From Citrus sinensis (Eukaryota > Streptophyta > Magnoliopsida > Sapindales > Rutaceae): DNA of 64,000 nt. Position 1 is the stretch's first letter. The number at the start of each line of letters is the position of its first letter. Positions 36,301 through 49,219 of the stretch are shown piece by piece. The notes below the pieces were generated by a model that saw only the letters and a program-made list of their open reading frames with translations, was not told the origin of the DNA and did no database searches. The translations under genes and the position numbers were made by a program. The stretch lies in NCBI RefSeq assembly GCF_022201045.2, contig NC_068557.1, forward strand, positions 26,265,501 through 26,329,500. Direction: 5' to 3'.

Positions 36301-36976
36301 AGTATGAGAGTACTATGTAATGTACTAATGTGTGTGTAGCATGCAGTATGCTTTGCACTATTTAAGCCTTTTCTTGTTTTGGGTAATTGCATTATGAGTC
36401 AAGGTACTCAATTAAAATTTCATATTAGAATTCGAAATAAACTCATTATTTCAATATTATAAACTCTTCCGGACTTTAATATGTTAAATCTAAATTGAAG
36501 AATTTTCAATTGCATTAGCATATTATATATACCCATTGTTTTGATTTATATATTTTATTTGATCAATATAAGATTTTTAATTTTGTATATTACATTAATT
36601 ATAAGCCAAACTCTATTGAACCTTACATCTCCGTTACCACTCAGGAGATTTTATAAATTAGATTACAAACGATATCATCCATCCCACCTTCCTATAAAAG
36701 TAGTGCAGTTTGCAAAAAAAAAATAGCTACAATGTATGTTGTTAACAAATCCTTCTAAACTTAGCTAGAGCGAGTCAATTCTGAAAATTAGAATACAAAT
36801 TTGGTCACTGAAATATAAAAGACCAAATTGTTGTTAGCCAAACCCGAATCCGGAAAATGGGTCATAAATTCACTACTGCAGCCACTGCTAATAACTATTG
36901 TCTATTGCCATGCATATTGAACCATACACAGTTTGCTGGTATATTTTGCACATGGGGATCCAAGACGGCAGCTGAG
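33367..36976. other. intergenic, no gene recognised
   Basis: AT-rich, with an (ATT)n microsatellite at about 33737-33763, short (AT)n runs and an A-run at 34281-34294. Open frames are short and without domains. The last part (36750-36976) lies just downstream of the DCAF4 stop codon and probably includes its 3' UTR. Confidence 0.55.
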
Positions 36977-39900
36977 TCAGGACCAGTTCATGCGGAACAG
37001 CCCTTCCTGTGTTCCAATCCATGCCTCCCAACTGTGTCTCTGCCCTAAGTCAAACTCTTCGTGGATTTTCCCTTCAATCTGCGGTCCCATAGATCCTGTT
37101 GAAGAGTTGAAGATTAAAAGGGATATGAAAAACAAGTAAAATAGAATCAGGATAAATAATGATGTAGAGGCTAATTAAACTATACTTTGAGTTCTCCAGC
37201 ACACAGCAGATGGGACTGAATTAGAAAACTTATCCTCAAAGACCAGTTCACCAGACCTGATGCTCCAAATCCGTAACTTGCAGTCCTCTCCACCTAGTTT
37301 TATATATATATATATATATTGTCAGAGCTCCAATCTCTGAAACTCCTTTAGAGAAAATAACATGCATTGAAACGGTTACAAACCGGACATAACAAATCTC
37401 TCAGATTGGTCAACTCCAAGCTGTATTCGAGTATGAGAATTTACATGCCCTTCATAAGATTGTACAGCCCCTCTCGTAGTTAGGCGATGATCATAAAGCT
37501 TAACCTGTTAAGAGAAATAATAAGCCCACGGAACAGATGAAGGAACTTGGGCTTATTTATCTTTTCTTCTCAGTATACCTTAACTAAATCTAACAAACCT
37601 TATCTTAGAAACTGATACTCAAAAGATTATGAAAGTAGCAGCAAGATAACAATAAGTAATATGACAGAGCACATGATATAAGGGAGTTATATGCCCAACT
37701 AAAAATAAGCCGATTGAGAATAATAATCTGGAAGTCCGGGCCCATCTAACTTCAAGATCCAACTTTACTTCAAGACACACATGAAAAACAAAGAAACGGA
37801 TGTTGACATTTTGATAAAGTTTAGTACAAGCAGCTCTGACAAGATATTCTTGGTAAACAATTTCCTAATGAAAATATCCAAGGTGACACTATATCATCTA
37901 AAATCAATCAACATTTCCTATACTTGCTTATAATGTTGCAGGTAAGAGAATAAATCTTCTCTTTCAAGAAGTGGGAAGAATGCTGTCTGAAAAATCTAAT
38001 AGAAGCACCTCAAATCTCAAAACGTGAGATTTTGATATGTGAAATGCATCTATTTATCTAAACATCATTTAGCATAATGGTTTTTTTTCAAATCTAACCA
38101 ATCATGACAATGTTCACTGACAGAAGGAATAATCTTCTGCTTATCTGTATCTGGGAGGGTAGACCGATGAAAATTTATGTTAGGCGCAAATATAAAAGGG
38201 CAGGGGCAATTTAGTAATTTTGCTTATTCAGTATAAACAAGAGAATAAGGAGTCACTTAGGGTTTTATGCTGAGTTTTGTTGAGTACTAGGAGAAATTGG
38301 GAGTGATTGATCTACCTCTCGAATTATAGGTCAGGATTGTTATTTTTTTTTATTCAATTAATAAAAATCAACTTTAATTTAGCCCTAAGCCCTATCAAAG
38401 TGGTATCAGAGCAAGGATCCCGAGACAATGGCAACGAAGAAGGCGGATGCGCTTGAAGAGAATTTGGAAGCGGAGGTGGGATCGTTCAAGGCCACCATTG
38501 ATCAGCGATTTAACACTGTTCAATAACAATTTTCATCCCTCGAAGCCATGTTGTTGAAACAGACGAAACTCCATCTCAACCCACCACCGGCAGCAATGAT
38601 GGGCCAAGTAGAGAAGAGTAGAGGAATATGCAGGGGGCTAATCTTACTGTTACCAGGCGTTCAGGTGAGGGAGGATTTCCTTCCTTTGGACTTAGGAAGT
38701 ACAAGACGCAATTTTGAGAATGAAATGGTTACAGTCGCTGGGAGAGATGAAAGCGAATTGGAAATTATTAACAACCAAGTTTTGAATAAGTGGTCAGGCA
38801 GTAGTACTAGGGGGTGATTCGAGTTTATGCAAAACCTTGGTGTCACTTAAAACCCTGGTAAAAGCGATTCAATATGCGGAACAAGGATTCTTGGTGGAGC
38901 TGCATAACCTAGAAGGGGTACGGACAAAGGCATCAATAGTTATTCTGGAACCAATTCAGTAACTGTTGGTGCAATTTGAGGGGGGTTTTACAGATGCCCA
39001 GTGGTCTACCTCCGCGATGGGAACATGAGGATATTATAATGTTGAAGGAAGAGACTTCCCCTATTAGTGTCCGACCATACCTCTTAGGGCAATGTTTCAT
39101 CATCCAGACGGATCAGCGGAGTCTCAAGTTCCTATTGGAGCAATGGATAGTGATTGGGGTTTGGGGAATACCAACGCTGGTTGTCGAAGTTACTAGGTTA
39201 TGATTTTGAGATATAGTATCGGCTGGGGTTGGAGAATAAGGCGGTAGATGCCTTATCGTGACGGGATGAGGAACCTCAAATGGTAGTTTTATCAGTGCCT
39301 CTGGTGATGGATTATAATGCATTGTCATGAGAGATTGAGGCGGACAAGGAGTTGGCGAAGATCTGGGTTGCATTATTGTGTGGGGAGACGGAATATTCGG
39401 GCTATTCCATGAATGGACAACAACTGATATATCGAGGACGTCTTGTGCTGCCTAGGACATCACCCCACATATCAAAGTTGTTGCAGGAGTTTCATGGGAG
39501 TACTATTGGGGGACGTTCTGTTGTTCCAAAATCCTATCGACGTTTGGCAGCAAAGCTGTATTGGGCGGGGATGGAGAAGGATGTCAAGGAGATGGTACCA
39601 AGGTGTGTGATGTATGTCAGTGCCACAAATACATGGCAATGGCGCTGGGAAGGTTGTTGCAGCCATCAGCACTACCCGATAAGATCTGGAAGGAGGTGAC
39701 GATGGATATTAATAAAGGATTGTCATGGTCGGATGGGTACACAGTGATCTTGCTAGTGGTCGACCGACTAAGCAAGTATGCTCATTTTATGCCCCTACAA
39801 CACTTTTATACTGCTGTGACTGTTGCATCGGCGTTTATGCGAAAGTTGGTACGTTTACATAGAAATCCAGAGTCGATAGTAATAGACCAGGATAAGATTT

Positions 39901-42017
39901 TTCTAAGCTACTTTTGGAGGGACTTGTTTAGGATGCAGGAACAATTTTGAAAGGGAGCACTGCTTACCACCCACAAATTGATGGACAGACTGAGATAGTC
40001 AATTGGAGTGTAGAGACCTATCTGCGGTGTTTCACATCAAACACGCCTAAGCCGTAGGTGAGGTGGCTAGCATGGGAAAAGTATTGGTACAACACTTCTT
40101 ATCACATTGCTACGCAGACTACCCCTTTTAAGATCTTGTATGGGCGTGACCCTCCGCATTTAGTGTACTATGTGCAGAGTTCAACACTTGTGTCACAAGT
40201 AGATCAATATTTAGAGGAACTGGATCGAATACTGGAAGAGTTAAAGAGGCATATGTCTAAGGCGCAGCAGATAATTAAAAAACAGGTCGATGGTCATAGG
40301 AGGGACGTATAGTTTAAGGTGGGGGATTGGGTTTATCTGAAATTACGGCCATATCAATAGAAGTCTCTGGCGCGATGGAAGAATGAAAAGCTCTCCCCTC
40401 AGCATTTTAGGCCATATGAGATCGTAGAAAGGATCGAAGAAGTGGCTTATCGATTGAAGTTGCCACCAACATCGATCATTCATTCAGTGTTTCATGTGTT
40501 GCAGATGAGATGAGCTATTGGCGAACATACACCATCTCCTTCACTTCCGCCACCACTGACTGAGGATATGGAGGTAGTGCTAGAACTGGTTGCTGTAGAG
40601 AAGTACGCCAAGGGGCGACAGGACAACCAGCTAATAAGGAGGTGTTGATTACATGGAAAGACCTGCCAGGCTATGAGGTGACATGGGAGCCATATGAGTT
40701 GATACAACATTAGTTTCCAAGATTCAACATTGAGGACAAGCTGTCTTTTTGGGAGGGGAGTAATGTTACATCGATGAAAACTCATGTTAGGCACAAATAT
40801 AAAGGGGTAGGGGCAGTTTAGTAGTTTTGCTTATTTACTAATTAGGTCTCAAGTATAAATAAGAGAATAAGGAGTCATTTAGGGTTTTATGTTGAGTTTT
40901 GTCAAGTATTAGGAGAAATTAGGAGTTTTGGGAGAGATTGACCTATCTCTCGAATTATAGGTCAGGATTGTTCTTTCTTTTGATCCAATTAATAAAAATC
41001 AGCCCTGATTTAACCCTAAGCCCTATAAGGGAGTCTCCAGATTCTCTTTAAAAGAAAGAAATATCTAAAATATCATTGTTCAACCAACACACATGAGATA
41101 CACCAACAAAATATCTTGCAGTTGTTACTGATTAAGCCAGATAAAACCTAGGGTCAACAACACTGTGCTAATTGGACGACAAATTTGACACTGCATTTTT
41201 ACCAATAGTTAACACAAATGCATGTCGTATCATCACATCGAACAAACCAAAAATTGCAAAAAGCGTCCACTGAGTTTGTGAGGGGGCAAAAAAAATAAGA
41301 CATTGGACAATAAAATTATCTCTTAGGATAACATAAATGATACCATGATTTGAACCTCGACCGTGACTGATTTAACTATACAGTAGTCACCGAGAGAAGA
41401 ATCTCCCACCAAAAGTGTTTTGATGGAAACAGAACCATAAAAAATTCAAGTATTATTAATGTTGCAGCAAATAATACTAGACATGAAAAACAAAATATAA
41501 TGTTTTGACATTGCATAGAAGGCATCATGTAATATTGCAGCACATAAAACAGGGTAATACTGGGATGGCAAATATCCACATAATGAGAAAGAACTGAACA
41601 CTAACCGTTCCATCCATTGAGCTTGCCAAGAAGTACTGGTCGTAGAGTTGAAGAGATTGCAGACTAAAGTGTTAAATAAAAGTTATAAAATTGACAATAA
41701 CAGTAAAACTGGAAACTATAAGAATAGATGCTGTAAAAGCCACTAACCAAGATATCGATGAAGGCATAAAAGTGGTGTGGGAAGGCCAAATGTTTGCCTT
41801 CAGCTGCAAAACATAAGATCTAGACTCATTAGTCACACTTTAGACAAAACAAGGGGTTCAAGCTAGGTACGCATGCAACTTCATGACAGATGGGTAAAAA
41901 TATTGGTTGAAACAATCCATGTTAAAATAAAGAAAAAAAAATACAGAAGAAAAATAACATTAATACTAAAATAAACCTAGGAAAACTATTTTCCTATAAC
42001 TACAACTACAAGGGATA

Positions 42018-42058
<41 letters not shown>

Positions 42059-45000
42059 AACAATTACACATCCTCTTAAGGGTCCATCAAAATCAAGAGA
42101 GTCAGCCCACTCAATCGGTATTATATTCTCACAAAAATCTTCCATCTCATCTCGATCTGGTTTCGAAATCATTGACAACAAAAGTACATAAAGATTAAAC
42201 AAGACGCACGTGCACACTCTGTTTTCTATGCACATTAGATTCTTATACTCCCATCTCCTAGTTAGTTGTTTAACGGTCAAGTCATATATCTAATCATAAG
42301 AATGAAACAAGTAACTATAAATAAGTAGTGACTAGTGATCACATAAGATGAAAGATAGTACAACGAGTGATCTCTTCTCAAAGAATTGGTGGATGCAAAA
42401 CGAAGTTGACTGGAATTACTGTTTGTCAAAGCAGCAAGGAATTTCAGTAACTTTCAACTGTTAATCTAGAACAAAATTAAATTGAAAAAATTTGGTAAGT
42501 TGATATAGCATCCACCACAAAAAGAGTTCTAGTCATGCAGTTATGCATAAAGGGTACAAAATCATTATCTAGAAAAATATTAAACAAATAAATAAACAAA
42601 AAAGTAAAATATACCTCAAACCATTGTTCATTAGTAACTCGATCATTTCTTTGCAAACGGGAGTAAGGTATCCGCTGTCGTCTACCAGCTCTAGAAGAAC
42701 ACCCTCGCTGTCTCTCACGAACATCAACTGTCACAATTGCTCCATTCCTGAATCCACATAAAACAACATTTCCCTGCACACAAGAAACGATCATTACCAA
42801 TTTCACAGATATCCAAAGTTAGTTGGCCTAGGAAGAAGAGAGAGACTATGTAACTGGAGTATCTTAAAAATGAATGAATAGTTAGCCGTGCAAAATAAGA
42901 AAAATAATTCAGAGTGCCAGATGTGTACAAAATAAGAAAACTGCCTTCTTAGGGATCTAGGAGTTAGAATGATAGTACTCTTTAGAGTTTATTCAGTTTC
43001 ATCCACCAATCCATGAACATGACTGGTCCATGATCAGAGCTGTCACCAACTGCATCATTTTAAATTTAGTCCAAACAATATATGAGGCATTTTAGAAATG
43101 TGAGATAGGATTTATTTGTCACTTCAATCTCCTGTCTTGAGATAACCGTGACCAAGATATCCAAAAGTGTAAACTATCCAAGTATAGAGGAAACAGAGAT
43201 CATCAAGCAACTTATATGATTCTTTGGAAGTGTGTTGTCTTAGATCTTTTTTGGAGATTGGCAAGAAAGGAACAACATTACTTCAAGTTAATTGTTTGTA
43301 GGACAAGATCCCGCAGCCTTCTAGGCCTCCATTTCTCCACTATTCATTCATTTAAAGAGTGAAAGGGTTCTCATTTCTTGAGGATATTTTTCCTGTAGGG
43401 ATCTTGGGTTGTTTTCTCTGTAGTTGACAAAAGCTTATGAGTTTTCATTCTCTGGAAAGATACCCTTCCCCTTCCCCTTCCCCAAGGAGTTTCTTTGCTC
43501 ATTTCTCCCTACTAATAAATTAATTCTGTTTAGTTTGTTATCCACTAAGAAACTAACATACAACCCCCCAACCCCCAGCCTTCCCTTCCCTCTTCAAAAT
43601 AAATAAAAGTAGACAAAAACTTCATTAATGATGAATAACCCAGCTTGTGTGCATCTAGAGAACCTTAATGATGAAAAGGTTACCGAATGAATAACTTGTT
43701 GTGCCAGAATATCACTTTTACTACGACAGACCCATGATGTCATTCCTGTTTCCATGTCGACCATAGCAGCACCGAGATTGGTTCCTATAGGAAGCAAAAA
43801 CAACAAGTGTATAAATACCTTAACAAAGGGCAGGGTAACTATTCTTGTTTTCTTGTTAGACTCAACTTGATCCAATTGAAACTTGTGTAGAACATTACAT
43901 TCCTTCTAAAAGCCAAACACAGTCACTGATTTATCTATTTTTCAATTCTAACATTCAAACAGGATGATTTAATTTAAGCTTGTAAATCATAATGCAGAAA
44001 TAAAATATACTTCACAAGCTAAAGGCTAATAAGTCATAAAGAAAGCAAACAAATTAAAAATGATTGCTTGACACAAGCTACATAAAGTTATTTCCTTTAC
44101 TGAACCGGTGCTGCACTAGAAGAATCTAACCATGTTTACAATGCAGAAATTCTGTAACAAACTGGAGAGGCTGACTATTTAAACAGTAGCAAATAGAACA
44201 AACATCAAAGCCAAATTCATAAGCAATATGGAAACTAAAAATTAGAGTGAAAAACTTGCCAATCACTGCTTGACTTGGATTAGTACAGAAATCTGCAGTC
44301 CAAACTGTACACTTGAATGAAGCAACCAAATGCATGGTGCTACGTCTTATGATTGAAAAATTAGGACCTATATCTAATGGATTGTCAAGATTAAGAGCAT
44401 AAATAGATCCCCCAGTTGTCTCCGACCCCAGGGAAGTGATCCTGTTTTCTGAAGTTAAGGTATTGCGAGCTCCAATACTATAACTTTGAAAAACTTATTT
44501 ATCAGGTAAGCTATGAAAAACCAAATTAATATAAAAATAATATGTATGACAAGCGAAAAAGAATGGGCAAAAAGCAAACTGAAAAATAGAAACTGCAATA
44601 TATTAATCAAGTAAAGACATGAAGCAACATGATAATCTAATTGTGATTCTCAATAGAATAACTCAACATTCCAAAGCCAAATAGAAATACCTCCTCTTCC
44701 ATGTAAGCTTCAATACTATTACTTAGAAAATTAAGAGAAAATTTAAGGTTAGATTAATTGCTACCTATAACTGGAAAACATCTTTTATCCCCAGAATTAT
44801 CAATAATTGCTGTTATCACTGGAGTAAACAACCTAAAAATCAAGAAACTATATGTGCTGAAGCAAGATAGAGAAGTGTTCCAAAATCTGTAATCATGGAA
44901 GGATACAATGCATGCCGGACAGAACCACCATCAGTTGCACAAGAAGGGTGCTTTCCAAACAATTTGATACAAGATACACTTGATGGCATAAGTATTGAAG

Positions 45001-48000
45001 CTTTATTCAGTCTCCATATGTGCTCAGGTGCTTTAGAACTTTCTGTTTTATTATCTTTGATGCGAGGCCACACACAGCTGGGAATGAATTTAACTGTATC
45101 ATGAGCATGTTGTCCTACATTTCCAACTTCAAACAAACTGCAATAGCACAAAACGTAAAAAGCAATAGCTTGTGATAAACACTTAGAGGAAAGAAAGATA
45201 TATATATTTACAAAGAAAATTATCAAAATATGAAAAAAGGCCAAGATGTAGACACGAACTTTATTTCAGGGCACTATCGGACAGCAAAGTTATGTAAAGC
45301 AAATTTTTCCTTTCAGTACTTAGTGGCATTTTCCTTTTTAGTTTGATTTCACTTAATTATTTTCATTTGGGTGAAGGTTTGTTTTACTGAATTTTTAATA
45401 TTTGTTTACAACGATGCAGATAGTTAAGTCTGAAACTATTACTTCAGGTTCTGGCCTGAGTTAGCTCTAGTATCATTTTAATTAAAACTTGTAAGAAATA
45501 ATTCCACCCATTGGTTTAACCAGCAACTGTGCCTAACACATACACTTTCACTGTTCCACTCAATCAATCAAAGTGCCCAACACATACTCTTTCATTTTTC
45601 CACTCAATCAAACAAAATATTATTATAACTATGCTTTGACATTTTCATTTAAAGTTTATTTTTTTCCCTTCAATAAAACATATGTTTTCGGATTTTACTG
45701 TCAAAACAAATTGTATGAAAAATGACGATACAAAAGTTTTAAATACATGATGATGTTTAAGTATTTTTTCAAAATCTTGTAACTCTTATTCCATAATCTC
45801 TACTTTCAATAATCAAAAACTTTGATATTTATGTCATTATGAAAACACAGTTTTGAGGTCCTGTATGTTTGTTACAAGACCAGTAACAAGAACATCAGAT
45901 TATAACTTTATTTATACCTGAAGAAGCCATTTACACTTCCAGTTAATAGAACATCGGTTCTGAACTGACCCTCAGGCGTCTGTACATTCAGTTCTATTTG
46001 CTCCAAAGTGATGTCACCTGTTTGATTTGTCGCCTCATACCTCCAAACCTAATAGGACGGGGGATAAAAAAAAAACCACAAAGACCTTAAATTATAGATT
46101 ACTCAAGCTTTGTAACAATTTTCCATACAGAATTCAGTGAATAAGACAAAGACAAATATGTGAATCAACTATTGCTTCAAATCTAAGGAGAAATTTAGAT
46201 AGAAAAACAAGATTATAAGCATACTTTAATCTCTCAGGGAGCATCCAAGAGAGAGAAAAGAGAGGATGGATTTGCTTTCATTCCAGACATCTACAAGATC
46301 TACAAAATAACTCAAGATCCAATGCAGTAAAGCCACTCAAGATACACACGGGCTCTTCAAATCAAGTTACCACTCTTTTCCAAATAAGAAGTAATGGATT
46401 CCAATATTTATCATTGTTCAAGACTGCCCGTAGTGGTTGCCAAAAAGATAGAAAGATTGCTGAAATATTTTTACGGGAAGGTTTTAATGAAGGTAAAGGT
46501 TTTCATCTCATCAATTTGGGTCATTCTTGACAAGCATAAAGAAACTGGAGAGTGGAGGGTTAGGAATTGGGAGTTGAGGGGGGGGGGGGGGGGGGCGGGG
46601 GGGCGGGACAAAGGACCTCCCAGTTAAATTGCTATGCCGCTGAAGCAAATACAGTCGTCACTCTAATGGATAGGATGTTAAAACGATGACCTCTGATTCT
46701 CATAGAAATCCTTGGGAGGCCATCTCCAAGTAATACCTTCAGTTTACCTTGCAACCAGTAATGGAGAGAATATTTGCTTTTCTGAAGATAATTGGATTGG
46801 GAATTGCTCCTTGGGAGATCAGTTTCCTCTTCTTTATGGAGCAATCCTAAGAATGTGTCCATAAAATCTGGGTTGGTTATCTCACCTCAATCTAGTAGCT
46901 TTAGACGGATTTTTGTAGTTGCAAATCTTACAGTTTGAGATTTAAGTAAGATGACTTCTAAGTGCGTTTTTATAACGTTCATAAAACGGTGAGTTGAAAT
47001 GGAAAAGAAGTCCAGCAAACCTTTTTAAAGTGAATTTCTATAACTAAAAATAGAGAATTTGTTCATTATATTTTTCAAATAAATTATTTAAATTTGAAAA
47101 ACATATTAAGCATAATTCCTGTTTAAAAACTAATTACTACAATCCCTTGGATGATACACTTAATAAAGAAACCAAGCCAAAGATATCACCAATGTTCGAA
47201 TAACTTCAGGTAAAAGGAAAAAATCTTAGGGACCTGTCTACGCTGAAACATGGAATAATATAAGATAATTTGAAAGAAGATATTTGATTAAGAGATCAAA
47301 AGTGGGGGAACTTGGATTTGGATGTGAGGACTCTGATGGCATTATGATGCTCCAAAAAGAAGAAGTATAGCTTCTAAAATCACAAACCCATTTTCCATCA
47401 ACTTACCACTGGTTGAGATATTAGTCTCTTTTGGAACTCCTCCTTAAAGTTACACTTCCCTTTACTAAGAGAGAAAACATTACCTCTCAACTCTCTAGCC
47501 TGAAGCAATTTGGAAGTTGTTGCTCCAGTCAGAGATGAATTGGTTGCCTGCCAAAAAAAAAAAAAAAAAAAAAAAAAAAGGAAAAAAGGTTAAAATAAGA
47601 CCAAGAGTTAATTATGTTAAAGGCTGAACCTAGAAAAAGTAGGAGAAGTGGTACTGAGGCGGCCACACTAACAGATTTGGCACTGAGATCCGTAACATCA
47701 CACGTGCAAAAGAAAGGAATGCAGTAAATTCTCAAAGCAAATTAACATTAAGAAACCTGCAGGGACCCGACATTTTACATCTACTTGGCATCTAATGTTC
47801 ACCAAACACTTACACTTAGCTTAGTTAATAAGTTACCAGAGAAATTTCTAAAGATAATAAAACATTACCTTTGCCTAAGGAAATATACATATAAAATCTA
47901 TGCCCATTAAGTGAAAACAGCTTCCTAATGTAAGCACAATGCATGAAATAGTACATAGAAATAAGATTACCCGGGTGGGCTGCTTTGAAATTGGTTTTTG

Positions 48001-48223
48001 AGCAGCGGTTGAAGAAGAACGGGAAGTGCCCGGAATTGGGCCTTTGATGGGAAAATACCTGTTCTTCTCCGCATCATAATAAAACCCAGGAAGTTCTGCC
48101 AGACGCGTTATACATATAATTCATTAAACATATTTTTCATTTTTATATTGTAATTATGCTGAACCAAAACACAATAAGGATAGCAAATCGAAAAGGGAGA
48201 GACGAAGAAGAACCTTGAGGCAT
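36977..48223 (-). CDS. DCAF4: DCAF4-type WD40 substrate receptor of CUL4-DDB1 ligases, 14 exons, 553 aa
   Basis: Exons in transcript order: 48223-48214, 48095-47971, 47547-47407, 46048-45918, 45137-44907, 44832-44765, 44493-44260, 43784-43684, 42773-42615, 41803-41748, 41663-41606, 37504-37384, 37293-37186, 37095-36977. The total of 1662 nt closes in phase with stop TGA. The start [20 protein letters not shown] is the hallmark N-terminus of DCAF4. Later blocks include [40 protein letters not shown] and [13 protein letters not shown]. They form WD40 blades, and YDHR sits at the WDxR position used to bind DDB1. Such proteins present substrates to CUL4-DDB1 ubiquitin ligases; the substrate is unknown. 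Intron 7 uses a GC donor. Intron 11 (4.1 kb) contains an LTR retrotransposon. Exons 6 and 7 are the least certain junctions. Confidence 0.87.
38153..41033 (+). mobile_element. truncated Ty3/gypsy chromovirus-type LTR retrotransposon in DCAF4 intron 11
   Basis: Two diverged LTRs, 38158-38397 and about 40764-41028, share stretches such as GAATAAGGAGTCA and CTCGAATTATAGGTCAGGAT. A primer binding site TGGTATCAGAGC at 38401-38412 matches initiator tRNA-Met use. A polypurine tract GGGAGGGGAG lies at 40751-40760. The interior keeps a fragment of a gag start (about 38428-38630), then an RNase H end ([16 protein letters not shown] at about 39097). Integrase zinc-binding and core segments follow ([25 protein letters not shown]), and a C-terminal chromodomain-like end ([17 protein letters not shown]). 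Protease and most of the reverse transcriptase are missing, and stops and frameshifts abound. Possible 5-bp duplication GGGAG at 38153-38157 and 41029-41033. It is antisense to the host gene. Confidence 0.87.
42022..42055. repeat. (AT)n microsatellite in DCAF4 intron 9
   Basis: About 17 uninterrupted AT units between exons 9 and 10 of the DCAF4 gene. Confidence 0.9.
46578..46607. repeat. poly(G) tract in DCAF4 intron 3
   Basis: A run of 18 G, then C, seven G, C and three G on the plus strand, so C-rich in the DCAF4 transcript. The plus strand could form a G-quadruplex. Run length in the assembly may be unreliable. Confidence 0.85.
47553..47579. repeat. 27-base poly(A) at the DCAF4 exon 3 splice acceptor
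   Basis: On the minus strand this is a 27-T run ending five bases before the exon 3 start (TTTT...GGCAG|GCAACC). It forms the polypyrimidine tract of that acceptor. Confidence 0.9.
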
Positions 48224-48892
48224 GGAAATTAAATCGTTTTGCTTTCACACGACAGAGGATGAATCGTTTTGTTGAGCGGGACGCAAGTCTGTAATGGTAA
48301 GAAGAAGCGGTGGAAGCGTCTGAACTCCTACCGTTATTTTATTCTTTCATACGGTTTGCTTGTTGGCGGCGAAAGTCGAAACGCTTCGTTTCAGAGGGAC
48401 ACGCTTGGCTTGGCTCCTGATTGTTGGGTTACTGACTGATGTCTATTATTTGTTCGGTTTAATTTCATTTTTCACCCCCCTTCGTTTTAAGCTTTCTACC
48501 TTCGCAGACTGCATACATGGTAAATTAGTAATTGTGCATGCATGCTGACTGTGTAGCTCTCACAACTAATGTGCATCATTAACCTATTTGATAGTAAATT
48601 TTATAAATAAATAAAATTACTTCGTTATTATTGAATAGTTGAATATCATATCAACTGAGACTTAATTACTGAAATTCATAACATTATTTTACTTTTTAAA
48701 ATTATATTTTTAAATGAAAAATTATATATAATAACAATTGTATTTCTAAAAGGAAAAAATAAATATATTTAAAAGCTTTTGTAAACATTTTTTTAATTGA
48801 AAAATATGAATATGTTTATGATAACGGTAAGGGTTGATTTTATGAATCTCTAGTAATATATATATATATTTTTTTTTATTTATTTATTTATG

Positions 48893-49075
48893 AGTAATAA
48901 TAAAATTACAAACTCTTGTATATATTTATTTTATATAAATTGACGTGTTATAATTTAATTAGTTGGATTAAATCACTCTTACCTCGCATAATTTATTTTT
49001 ACTATTTTATCTTCTCATTCAACTAATAAATTTACGTTTGATCAATTTGTACAAAATGAGTTTCTATAATATAAA
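48893..49075. mobile_element. degenerate MITE related to the copy at 50.2 kb
   Basis: The left side, GAGTAATAATAAAATTACAAACTCTTGTATA at 48893 onwards, followed by TTATTTTATATAAATTGACGTG, matches the terminal repeat of the intact MITE at 50213 with scattered substitutions. The right side (about 49030-49075) contains TTTGTACAAAATGAGTTTCTATAA in the opposite orientation. No target-site duplication is readable. Confidence 0.5.
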
Positions 49076-49197
49076 GAAAATACCAAAATATATACATTAA
49101 GCTCTGCCAAATATTTTCCTTTAAGATACGAACTCAGACTCTTGGTAACAGACACTGGTCACTGGTTTATTTTTATAATTTTAATAGATTTTTTTTT

Positions 49198-49219
49198 GGG
49201 GGGGGGGGGGGGGGGGGGG
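49198..49219. repeat. 22-base poly(G) run
   Basis: T9-G22 homopolymer junction in intergenic DNA upstream of the DCAF4 start. No gene is involved. Length may vary or be an assembly artefact. Confidence 0.9.

Noticed and set aside
44493..44765. Acceptors CAAAG or TATAG at 44484/44478 for DCAF4 exon 7
   Set aside because: Both break the frame with exon 6; AAG at 44496-44494 restores it and gives a continuous WD40 protein.
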